The notes beneath the pieces are model-generated. The model was not told the DNA's origin, did no database searches, and saw nothing but the letters and a program-made list of their open reading frames with translations. From contig JAWKOD010000003.1 in NCBI GenBank assembly GCA_041391385.1, positions 1 through 64,000 on the forward strand: DNA of 64,000 bases. The letters run 5' to 3'. Below are positions 1 to 7,515 of this stretch, piece by piece. The first letter of the stretch is position 1, and the number at the start of each line of letters is the position of its first letter. The DNA is from CANIGN01 sp041391385. Its GTDB lineage: Bacteria > Bdellovibrionota > UBA2428. A program made the position numbers and the translations under genes.

Positions 1-192
1 TTTACCGACTTCAGAGAGGCCTTTGCGTTTTTAACTCGAGCCGCGTTAATAGCCGAAAAACTCGATCATCATCCCGAAATATGGAACGTCTACAATAAAG
101 TTACCCTTAAACTATCAACGCATGAAACCGAGCCCAAAGGCGGAGGCCTTACAGAACTGGATCTTGAGTTCATAAAATCTTTACAACTTTAG
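1..192 (+). CDS. Pterin-4a-carbinolamine dehydratase, C-terminal part
   Basis: The window opens inside this gene; 63 codons in frame 1 remain before the TAG. The segment carries the family's C-terminal signature: the DHHPE motif after a helix (AEKLDHHPEIWNVYN), the TLSTHE-like strand (KLSTHE) and the GLTELD helix. The enzyme dehydrates 4a-hydroxytetrahydropterin during aromatic amino acid hydroxylation; the family also includes DCoH-type proteins. The start is outside the window, so length and operon cannot be judged. Identification rests on motif recall but the signature is distinctive. Confidence 0.85.
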   Translation, partial: FTDFREAFAFLTRAALIAEKLDHHPEIWNVYNKVTLKLSTHETEPKGGGLTELDLEFIKSLQL

Positions 193-268
193 ACAGACAG
201 TTGTTTTAAGTTTTTTACTCTAACCGTTATCGGTTTTTTGACTGTTTAATCTTCATGAGGGGTAAATC

Positions 269-1126
269 ATGAGGAAAGAAATTTTAACGACAGCATGTCT
301 ACTAGTATCAACCATTGCAGGTGCAAGCACAGAACAAGTAAAGGTCATTTACGGCACCGACAATAGGACCGATGCACCTCTACATTCGAATAAAGCCCTG
401 AAGGCCCTTACGACCTCAGTCGCTGCGCGCATCCCTAAAAGTGATGTCGTCATTCGGAATGATCGATACGAGCTCCCCAAGCGCACCCTACGAGCTGCTA
501 TGGGGGTTTGCACCACTGAACGCTTTTCTACTCAACGCACAGCTGCTGAGTGTACGGGATTTCTTATAGCGCCCGACGTGCTCGTTACCGCAGGACACTG
601 CATGGAAGATAGCTTCGACTGCAAGTCCAACTACTGGGCTTTTGATTACCTCTATACAACTCGGAGCCTTGGAGAATCTCAAGTGTTTGAATGTGATTCT
701 ATTATCGCGCGTGAACTCAGCTCAAAAAATGACTTTGCCATTATTCAGCTTAATAAAGTTGCCGAGGGGCGTACTCCTCTGAAACTTAGAAGATCTGGAA
801 CGATCTCCGCTTCTGACGGCGTGGCTGTCATCGGTCACCCGTCAGGGCTTCCTCTTAAAATCACCGATGGAGGCACTGTTCGTGCGCCCAATCCAAGTCT
901 TAACTATTTTGTGAGTACTCTTGATACCTATGGTGGCAACTCAGGATCACCCGTATTTAACACGAGCACCCTCGAAGTTGAAGGAATACTTGTTCGTGGT
1001 GAAAGTGATTACAAATACGATTCAAGCCGACGTTGCTACAAATCAAATATTTGTTCAATGAGCAGTTGCCGTGGAGAAGATGTCCAAAAAATTACAGCGC
1101 TTCCCCTCGCCTCGCTTAATCTATAA
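269..1126 (+). CDS. Exported V8/trypsin-like serine protease
   Basis: This is a 285-residue secreted endopeptidase of the S1 (glutamyl endopeptidase/V8-like) superfamily. A signal peptide covers about residues 1-20 (MRKE, hydrophobic core, AGAS). The triad is readable: His110 in VTAGHC, Asp155 in NDFAIIQL and Ser225 in GNSGSP. The C-terminus is Cys-rich (CYKSNIC, SCRGEDV), suggesting disulfides outside the cytoplasm. The ATG is preceded by GAGGGG. A strong terminator follows, so it is probably monocistronic. A close paralogue lies at 3626-4495 on the other strand; both share the N-terminal KVIYG-D-R-DA-LHSN stretch. The substrate is unknown; a role in hydrolysing environmental or prey protein is inference. 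Confidence 0.9.
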   Translation: MRKEILTTACLLVSTIAGASTEQVKVIYGTDNRTDAPLHSNKALKALTTSVAARIPKSDVVIRNDRYELPKRTLRAAMGVCTTERFSTQRTAAECTGFLIAPDVLVTAGHCMEDSFDCKSNYWAFDYLYTTRSLGESQVFECDSIIARELSSKNDFAIIQLNKVAEGRTPLKLRRSGTISASDGVAVIGHPSGLPLKITDGGTVRAPNPSLNYFVSTLDTYGGNSGSPVFNTSTLEVEGILVRGESDYKYDSSRRCYKSNICSMSSCRGEDVQKITALPLASLNL

Positions 1127-1130
1127 AACT

Positions 1131-1170
1131 AAAAGAGAAGGTAGCTCGTGAGGAGCTGCCTTCTCTTTTT
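1131..1170 (+). terminator. Rho-independent terminator after the protease gene
   Basis: A 17-nt arm at 1131-1147 pairs with 1153-1169 across a 5-nt loop with one mismatch, and the 3' arm runs into a T tract (CTCTTTTTC). It sits 5 bp after the protease stop. The arms begin with A and end with T runs, so it could also act on the minus strand. Confidence 0.85.
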
Positions 1171-1197
1171 CATTTTAGTTAATCTTTAGAATCTTCA

Positions 1198-1959
1198 TTA
1201 TTGACCACTAGGGTTCCAGGCGTTTTTCACTCCTGACCAAAAGCTACGACTGTCATATGGGCGATTATCTGTTCCAATAATCTGGCGACCGGTATGCACT
1301 GTTCTATTGATAATGTAACCACCAGCCATGCCCACTCCCGTAACCCCTTTCACTATTGGTCCACCTAATCCCTCAGCTGCTCGAGTAAAAAACCCTGCGG
1401 TCTCGCCGTCTGTGCTTTGAGCACAGGAGGTTAGAGTTGAAAATGGGAGTACCGCCGCGTAAAGGAGCATTTTTGTCCAACTCATTTCACTTATCTCTTT
1501 TTTAAAGAGCGCTCTCTTTACCAAGCCCTGTGCACGATTGTAGGCCGACGATAAAGACTTCGCGGGAAATACATTCAGATCTATTTCTTCTCCGTTAATC
1601 CTCACCTTAGACTCTCTAAGACTTAGCAAATCTACTTTATAAAGATTTCCATTATCATTCCAATCTACAACTCCCTCTTTAAAGCTGAGCTTTAAATTTG
1701 GATTTGTTCCAGGAAGAATCACACGGTTTACAATGAAGCGCTGATCCTCATCCGAACTTGGGAGCTTATACTTTTTAATAAAAGCCACCGTAGACTTAGC
1801 CGCAGCTCCAGAAGAGATGTCTCTCCTCATTGAAATATAATCATCATAAATTTTTCTTGCTTCTTGAACTCTATCCGTAGCCTCATCTGCACTGAGCGAA
1901 GCTGAGAGTAAAAGAACTGAAAGTGAATTAAGGGTTAGAAACTTTAATTTTAAGCTCAT
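1198..1959 (-). CDS. Secreted protein of unknown function, 253 aa
   Basis: I do not recognise a family. The protein has a clear signal peptide (about residues 1-24, ending SASLSADEA), a charged region with YDDYISMRRD, and a hydrophobic segment near residues 160-180 with a single Cys (STLTSCAQS). The C-terminal part is Gly-rich (LGGPIVKGVTGVGMAGGY) and ends in an Arg/Tyr/Trp-rich stretch. It is probably periplasmic or envelope-associated. It lies between two protease paralogues but on its own transcription unit. Confidence 0.65.
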   Translation of the reverse strand: MSLKLKFLTLNSLSVLLLSASLSADEATDRVQEARKIYDDYISMRRDISSGAAAKSTVAFIKKYKLPSSDEDQRFIVNRVILPGTNPNLKLSFKEGVVDWNDNGNLYKVDLLSLRESKVRINGEEIDLNVFPAKSLSSAYNRAQGLVKRALFKKEISEMSWTKMLLYAAVLPFSTLTSCAQSTDGETAGFFTRAAEGLGGPIVKGVTGVGMAGGYIINRTVHTGRQIIGTDNRPYDSRSFWSGVKNAWNPSGQ

Positions 1960-2184
1960 GGATAAATCTTAAGTTAAACTTTAAGAATCTTAGTTTAAGT
2001 TTAAGTGAATTCTATGTTAAGAACGACTAGAAAGTACTCACATATACGTCTCTAATGTAAAATAATGAGTCACCTTAACAATATTACAAGTTATTGACTC
2101 GAGATTTTTCATGGCCTTAAGGATAAAGGAAAGTAGACTTCAATCTTTTGCTTACTTATCTAAGATTGAATACATACTAGTTAA

Positions 2185-3306
2185 TTATAGAGGTAGAAAG
2201 TAAGTGATGCCTTTGTATACTACGTACATAAACGACCCTACTGTTGCAGCACCTAGTGTAAAAGACACCAATGCGTTGCTTGTTTTATCTCGCAGCCACA
2301 CCACGACTTTGTTTTCCTGCTTAACTCCGAGCGAAACCGCGACTTTCTCAAACTGATTTTTGTCTCCAATTAATTTTATGACGGCATCAACTGTGCTGCC
2401 AAGTTCTCTTAGAGGGTTTGCGTCGAAAAGAATTGTTCGCCAGTTCTTGGGGTCAAAACTCCATTGTAACTGGGCCTTGCCAGCTCTAATTTCAGATAAT
2501 AGTTTAATGTAAGTTATCACTTTACCTGCATCTTTAGTAGCGCGCCAAGCCTTCTGAGTTTTTTCATAGTCTATATTTGCAGTTATCTGGCTGGCTTGAT
2601 CGGTAGTAATTTTTCCGAGAAATTCTCCCATTATCGTTGTGGTTAAAAGTTCCGCATTATCTAGGTCTTCAGGAGTAACTTCATTGAGAGATATTTTTAA
2701 TTTTTCAAGTGTTGGACGTAATATTTCTAGTTCTTTCAAAATACTTTCAGGGGACGTGACAAAATCCAATGTGTGTTTGAATTCATGTTCTAAATTTGAG
2801 CTGCCGATTGGTCTCCTTTTCATTGGGACTACAAATTTAGAATCCTGGCCTTCGATGGGAACTGGCAATTCAACAGAAACTCCTGCCTTTGCACCCATTA
2901 GATCAAGGGGGCCAGTTTTAGGAGGAGAAAAATAAAAAGGTATTCCATTATCTTTTAGCTGTGAGAATACTGAGCAAAAGTGGTCTCCAAACAAACTAGA
3001 AGGTGCCGAAACGAGTTCAAGAAAGTAATGGCTGTACCCTACATTACCGCCTATTTCGTAGACAGCTTCTTTTAACTCTACTTCTCCTCCAGCTTGCCTA
3101 ATCTTTCTTGCAAATTTTTGTATATTTTTAGGAGCATTAGCAAGATTCGCTTGGTGAATTACCGTAGTTACGCGAGAAGGATTAGCTTGTGCTATTTCTT
3201 TAAGTAAAGCCCCTAAGCAGGCGCCTCTTTTTGATTCTTGACCCTGGGCAAATGTGTTCTGACTCAGAACCCCAACTAAAAAAGCTAAAAACCTCTTATT
3301 CCTCAC
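2185..3306 (-). CDS. Exported HExxH-containing protein with a C-terminal membrane segment
   Basis: A 373-residue protein starting at GTG. It has a signal peptide (about residues 1-20, LSQNTFAQG) and one predicted membrane helix near the C-terminus (about 348-370). Near residue 175 it holds HEFKHTLDF, an HExxH pattern typical of zincin metallopeptidases, with a downstream acidic stretch (TIMGEFLGK) that could supply a third ligand. No family is otherwise recognised, so protease activity is inference from the motif alone. A second unrelated-looking exported HExxH protein lies at 53037-54167. The bulk of the protein would face the periplasm. Confidence 0.6.
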   Translation of the reverse strand: MRNKRFLAFLVGVLSQNTFAQGQESKRGACLGALLKEIAQANPSRVTTVIHQANLANAPKNIQKFARKIRQAGGEVELKEAVYEIGGNVGYSHYFLELVSAPSSLFGDHFCSVFSQLKDNGIPFYFSPPKTGPLDLMGAKAGVSVELPVPIEGQDSKFVVPMKRRPIGSSNLEHEFKHTLDFVTSPESILKELEILRPTLEKLKISLNEVTPEDLDNAELLTTTIMGEFLGKITTDQASQITANIDYEKTQKAWRATKDAGKVITYIKLLSEIRAGKAQLQWSFDPKNWRTILFDANPLRELGSTVDAVIKLIGDKNQFEKVAVSLGVKQENKVVVWLRDKTSNALVSFTLGAATVGSFMYVVYKGITYFLPL

Positions 3307-3520
3307 TTATATAATCTTCGTGTTTATATAGGAATACTAGAAGCAGAAATTGACCATTAGAGGGTCAATACTCTGGCATATGTGGGGAGCATTTCGTTGA
3401 TGCGCGGAGGAGTGGCTGCTGGGATTTGAAAATTCTGCATAGAAAATTTCACATGCGATGTGTTTTGAAAACACAGGGTGATTCTGTCGAACAACTTAAA
3501 AGGCCTGTAAGCTATGGGCC
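3307..3520. other. Non-coding stretch with a short hairpin
   Basis: The gap of about 320 bp between the HExxH gene and the second protease holds no convincing gene. It contains a perfect 7-bp inverted repeat, ATTGACC at 3349-3355 and GGTCAAT at 3363-3369, lying 43 bp upstream of the GTG start at 3306. This could be an operator for that gene. The protease terminator follows at 3521-3567. Confidence 0.35.
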
Positions 3521-3567
3521 TAAAAAAGTAAGAGCCACTGCCTTCTCTGAAGAAGGGAGCGGCTCTT
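3521..3567 (-). terminator. Rho-independent terminator of the second protease gene
   Basis: A 36-nt hairpin (3531-3566; AGAGCC at one end, GGCTCT at the other, with CCTTCTC/GAAGGGAG inside) is followed on the minus strand by a T run (complement of 3523-3528). It lies about 60 bp beyond the stop of the minus-strand protease gene. Confidence 0.8.
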
Positions 3568-3625
3568 GTAATTAGCTATTCGGGCCTATTGTTCTTTTCT
3601 TTAGGCCTTAACTTTAAAGTCGATA

Positions 3626-4495
3626 TTAAAGTCCGGAAACCGCTGTAATACGTTGAACATCTTCGCCACGGCAGCTACCTGAATCACACACGTTAGAGAC
3701 TGCGCAAGACTCAGCTGAGTCCCAAACGTAATCCCTTTCACCACGGACCAAGATTCCTTCTACTTCAAGAGTTTCTAAATTAAATACGGGTGAACCAGAG
3801 TTACCTCCATAAGTATCTAGCTCAGCTACAAAGTAATGATTGCTATCGAGTGTTTGGCGAACTTTACCGCCGTCATCAATTTTTAATGGCAAACCAGATG
3901 GATGCCCAATAACGGCTAAAGTTGTATCCTCAGACACTGCGCCTTCTTTGCGAAGAGTCAAAGGCTCGCGACCTTCAACAGTTCTATCCAAGCGAACAAC
4001 CGCAAAATCGTTCACTGAACTTAGCTCTTGAGAAACTATTTCTTTACAGCTGTAAACATCTGCGTTTTTAACTTCTGAAACACCATCCACAAATCCAAAG
4101 ATCCACAAATTTTGTTCACAGTCAGATTGAGACTTCATGCAGTGACCAGCAGTCACCAACAAATCAGCTCCAACTAAAAAGCCTGTGCACTCTACAGCTG
4201 TTTTTTGAGTCGAAAACCGCTCTGTTTGGCAAACACCCATTGACTCTTGAAGAGTTTCCGTGGGCAATACAACACCTGTATCTGAACTTGTAGCTACTGA
4301 CTTACTAAGACGACCCGCAACTGAATGAGAGAGATTCTTTAAATTCACATTACTGTGAAGCTCTGCATCTACTCTTTCGTCCGCACCATAAATTACTTTC
4401 CAGTCTTGTGACCCCTCACTGCCTGAAAAGTTTGCGTAGAGAAATCCACTTCCACTACATATTGACAACACAACTAACTTTCTTAAATTCCTCAT
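3626..4495 (-). CDS. Exported V8/trypsin-like serine protease, paralogue
   Basis: A 289-residue paralogue of the protease at 269-1126. The chosen ATG at 4495 directly precedes the signal peptide (MRNLRKLVVLSICSGSG) and has GAGGGG 5-9 nt upstream; an upstream in-frame start would add 15 residues before the signal peptide. The triad is present: His in VTAGHC, Asp in NDFAVVRLD, Ser in GNSGSP. The Cys-rich C-terminus (CAVSNVCDSGSC, then RGEDVQ) matches the paralogue. The two copies are in inverted orientation about 2.5 kb apart with two unrelated secreted-protein genes between, consistent with an old duplication. Confidence 0.9.
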   Translation of the reverse strand: MRNLRKLVVLSICSGSGFLYANFSGSEGSQDWKVIYGADERVDAELHSNVNLKNLSHSVAGRLSKSVATSSDTGVVLPTETLQESMGVCQTERFSTQKTAVECTGFLVGADLLVTAGHCMKSQSDCEQNLWIFGFVDGVSEVKNADVYSCKEIVSQELSSVNDFAVVRLDRTVEGREPLTLRKEGAVSEDTTLAVIGHPSGLPLKIDDGGKVRQTLDSNHYFVAELDTYGGNSGSPVFNLETLEVEGILVRGERDYVWDSAESCAVSNVCDSGSCRGEDVQRITAVSGL

Positions 4496-4641
4496 ATACC
4501 CCTCGATTTCCCTTCCTCGGGTAATGATTTTTACAATCAATAATTTAAAATAAGAGGAAATTAATCTTAATAGACCTTACACACGTTGTTGCGCGTTGAA
4601 AGCACGTGCGTTGATCGTATCTGTTTTAAAAAAAAACAGAA

Positions 4642-5451
4642 CTAAGAATCAGGTGCGTTATTCTCTAGAGCAAATCGAAGCTCACTCTTTGGCACAGCGC
4701 TCCCGCTCCTCTGCCCCTTCATATCAATCTGACGAGTAATTTTAGAAACTGCAAAATACACCGCTAAAGAAAAAATAGCTGGGATAGCTAAAGCTAAATA
4801 AAAATAATGACTCGATACCGAAACAGAGATCACCGCACCAAATGCAAATGAGACAAATGTTGCAAAGCGTGAAAAATTAATGCGCCTTAGCATCTTCGCC
4901 TCAAAAGGGCTCAATCGACCGAAAAAGCTTCTAGCCAAATCAGTTCCGAAATCAGTACTCATCCCCGTCAAATGCGTAGTTCTAATTTGCCCTTTAGTAA
5001 GAGTTGCAAAGCAAGCATTCTGTAGTCCACAAAGTGCGGACAATAAAAAAGCCAGGAACAAGCTACCTTGTGAAACGGTAGAGGTTGATAGATCACTTAA
5101 AAGCCCCTTAGCTCCAAGCAAAACTATAAGAAATAAAACGATGGGCATTATAAGCATTATCCGATCGTAATTTGGCTTTAAATTTTTATCTATTTTCGCG
5201 CTAGTAAAGACACCATTCAAAAATGAACCCAATATGAAGAAAATAGGTATCAGCATCAGCTCAAGTGATAAGAGCCAATTTCGCTCTCCAAGAGCTAAAC
5301 CGACCTGAGTTCCCATTCCTGTCACATGAGACACAAATCTCCCACAAGCAAAAAATCCAAACGAGTTGATAAATCCCGCCTGAAAACCAAGAAGCGCCCA
5401 CAATACAATATACCTAGACCTTAAAAAGTCTTCTCGCTCTAATCGATACAT
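4642..5451 (-). CDS. YoaK/DUF1275 family membrane protein
   Basis: A 269-residue polytopic inner-membrane protein of the DUF1275 (YoaK) family. Recognisable features are the N-terminal GFINSFGFF helix, VSHVTGMGTQVG and the second-half LCGLQNACFATLTKGQIRTT followed by HLTGMSTDFG. About six hydrophobic helices are visible. The molecular function of the family is not established. The gene starts 10 bp after the carbonic anhydrase stop, so the two are probably cotranscribed. Confidence 0.85.
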   Translation of the reverse strand: MYRLEREDFLRSRYIVLWALLGFQAGFINSFGFFACGRFVSHVTGMGTQVGLALGERNWLLSLELMLIPIFFILGSFLNGVFTSAKIDKNLKPNYDRIMLIMPIVLFLIVLLGAKGLLSDLSTSTVSQGSLFLAFLLSALCGLQNACFATLTKGQIRTTHLTGMSTDFGTDLARSFFGRLSPFEAKMLRRINFSRFATFVSFAFGAVISVSVSSHYFYLALAIPAIFSLAVYFAVSKITRQIDMKGQRSGSAVPKSELRFALENNAPDS

Positions 5452-5461
5452 AGATTAAAAA

Positions 5462-6151
5462 CTAAGCTTTTACTGTTTGAGGAGGTTCAGAATAATTTGT
5501 TTGTTTATTTGCACTGTAATTGTAATCAAAAGCCTGATCTACAACAACCCGACCACTTTCTAACTCAAAAACTGCACCAACAACGGCCAGCTCATTATCC
5601 TGCACTTTCTTAGAGATTATCGAACTATGTGCAAAAATCTCACTAATACTCTCTCTCACATTTGCAGAAATAGTCTTATCAATAAATTGTTGCTCATTCT
5701 GCCCCTCCAAATAACTACCTCTGACTGCTGGAGAAATCCGTCTAATTAAATCTTCTAGGTTTTTACTAAGCTCTTTCTGAGGATTCACAAAATGCGAACA
5801 AGCCGCATTTATGGCCCCACACTTAGTGTGGCCCATGACCAAAATCAACGGGCTCTCAAAATTCAATACCGCAAACTCCATACTTGCTATTAAGGATGGA
5901 GCGACAACATTCCCCGCAACCCTCAACACAAATAAATCACCCAAGCCCTGATCGAATATTAATTCGGCCGGAACTCGAGAGTCTGAGCAAGCAAGAATTA
6001 TACACGATGGCCTTTGACCATTTGTGGCTAGTTGCTTTAGTTTTTCGGGAGTGGCTATAGTCTCAATATTTTTCAGCCCGGACAGAAAACGATTATTTCC
6101 TTCCAGTAAAGACTTTAGAACTTGATTGGACTTTTTGTTTGCTAATTCCAT
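5462..6151 (-). CDS. Beta-class carbonic anhydrase
   Basis: This cytoplasmic zinc enzyme interconverts CO2 and bicarbonate. Zinc ligands are visible as CSDSR (Cys and Asp) and HTKC (His and Cys), with the intervening FDQGLGDLFVLRVAGN typical of the class. The start at 6151 (MELANKK) is preferred because GGAGG lies 8 nt upstream; an upstream in-frame ATG would add ten residues (MRMFRRWRFI). The resulting 229 residues fit the usual size. It forms a two-gene operon with a downstream YoaK-like membrane protein. Confidence 0.92.
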   Translation of the reverse strand: MELANKKSNQVLKSLLEGNNRFLSGLKNIETIATPEKLKQLATNGQRPSCIILACSDSRVPAELIFDQGLGDLFVLRVAGNVVAPSLIASMEFAVLNFESPLILVMGHTKCGAINAACSHFVNPQKELSKNLEDLIRRISPAVRGSYLEGQNEQQFIDKTISANVRESISEIFAHSSIISKKVQDNELAVVGAVFELESGRVVVDQAFDYNYSANKQTNYSEPPQTVKA

Positions 6152-6310
6152 GATGAACCTCCAACGTCTAAACATTCTCATTAGGCGAACAAAAAAACAA
6201 ATAATTAATAAGCATAAAAAGTATCGTTTTTTTAAATACGAAACGTGGAAGGATCAACACGAAACCTCAGGGCAATTCTTTACACAGAACACAAGCAACT
6301 CATGAAACAA

Positions 6311-6360
6311 ACATAAAACAACCCCCGCCAACGCTCTCAACAAAGAGACGTTAACGGGGG
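6311..6360 (-). terminator. Rho-independent terminator of the lipoprotein gene
   Basis: A GC-rich hairpin (CCCCCG at 6322-6327 pairing with CGGGGG at 6355-6360, with further pairing AACG/CGTT inside) is followed on the minus strand by TTGTTTTATG. It lies 33 bp past the stop of the Gln/Asn-rich lipoprotein gene. Confidence 0.8.
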
Positions 6361-6392
6361 ATTGCCAGAGAAACAAAAGTGAGACTTAAAAT

Positions 6393-6782
6393 CTAGCGAC
6401 GGTATTGGAAACCCATGTAAAAGCTTCCGCCGTTACCTTGAATTCCATACTGAGGAATATAAGCACCTTGAGGAGCTACAACATATTGTTGAGTTCCACA
6501 GCCTTGGTTACAACCATTGCTGTATTGAGGCACTTGATACACCTGACACTGATAACCACCACCACAACCCATGTTGCCTTGGTAGTATCCCTGTGAGTTG
6601 GGACCATATTGCTGAGAGAAATATTGGTTAATGCAGTTTTGATCGTTTCCGCACCTTGCGTAAACATCAGAAGCTGCCGGGTTTGCATTGCTATTGTTAT
6701 TGCTCTTGCTACCGCAAGCTACAACTCCAACAACAAGTACAATTGCGCTGAGAACATTTTTAATTTTTTTCATAAAATTCAT
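6393..6782 (-). CDS. Low-complexity Gln/Asn/Gly/Tyr-rich lipoprotein
   Basis: After a type II signal peptide with lipobox VVGVVAC the protein is dominated by Gln, Asn, Gly, Tyr and Ser, with several Cys (NMGCGGGYQC, NGCNQGCG). It therefore looks disordered or prion-like, and is possibly disulfide-linked at the cell surface. No known domain is recognised. The ATG at 6782 begins MNFMKKIKN; a start 21 bp upstream is possible but would place acidic residues before the signal peptide. It is monocistronic with its own strong terminator. Confidence 0.7.
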   Translation of the reverse strand: MNFMKKIKNVLSAIVLVVGVVACGSKSNNNSNANPAASDVYARCGNDQNCINQYFSQQYGPNSQGYYQGNMGCGGGYQCQVYQVPQYSNGCNQGCGTQQYVVAPQGAYIPQYGIQGNGGSFYMGFQYRR

Positions 6783-6989
6783 TGGTTCCACAAAACGCAC
6801 CACAAAGAACCGAATCTCCTTCGGTCCTATATAAGCAAGGAGCGTGCCTGCTCAGAGTGTGATGAAAGAGCAACACAGTGCCCAATGCTTAGTCACTGCC
6901 CAGCGCTAAGCGTCCCTTTGGGCAGAAAACTCTAAAAAATGCCAACAACATAGGTTGATGCACCTTATGAAAAAGACTCCCATTACCTC

Positions 6990-7511
6990 ATGAAGAACAA
7001 ATGGCTCATCCCCACATCTATTCTTACAACCGGACTCCTTGTATTTGCTTCTGAGCTCTACACGACTCGCGACGACTGCGCCCTAACAGATGGAACACAA
7101 GGCACTATCATAGAACTCTCCATGGGAGACTGGAGTTGTGATGGTCACTGCATAGAAAAAACTCGCAACATTTGCAGCAACCTCACCCCAGAAAACATAA
7201 AAACCGCCTACAAAGCAGCCACCGACAAAGTAGGATTCGACTTTATTAACGACGTAGCAGACGAATACGAAGACAACGCCCTAATGGCCGATAAGCTAAA
7301 AACTCTACGCGAGAACAATATTGCCATGTGGACTTTTGAAGACGAAGAATACCTAGAAGAGGGCGAAGAACTAGAACTTGTGAGCCTCGACCAAGATAGC
7401 TACTCTCAAATATACCTAGAACTTGTAAAACTTGGGAATGCTGAATTTAAGTACGAAACCCTCCAAGGTAAAAGCATGAACATCGGTGGTTACGGTCTTT
7501 TTACTCAATAA
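6990..7511 (+). CDS. Small exported acidic protein, unknown
   Basis: A 173-residue protein with an N-terminal hydrophobic segment (MKNKWLIPTSILTTGLLVFA), likely a signal peptide or anchor. The mature part has four Cys close together (DDCALT, WSCDGHCIEK, NICSN) and then a strongly acidic helical region (DEYEDNALMADKL, FEDEEYLEEGEELEL). No family is recognised. It converges with the E1-like gene 4 bp away. Confidence 0.65.
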   Translation: MKNKWLIPTSILTTGLLVFASELYTTRDDCALTDGTQGTIIELSMGDWSCDGHCIEKTRNICSNLTPENIKTAYKAATDKVGFDFINDVADEYEDNALMADKLKTLRENNIAMWTFEDEEYLEEGEELELVSLDQDSYSQIYLELVKLGNAEFKYETLQGKSMNIGGYGLFTQ

Positions 7512-7515
7512 TAAC

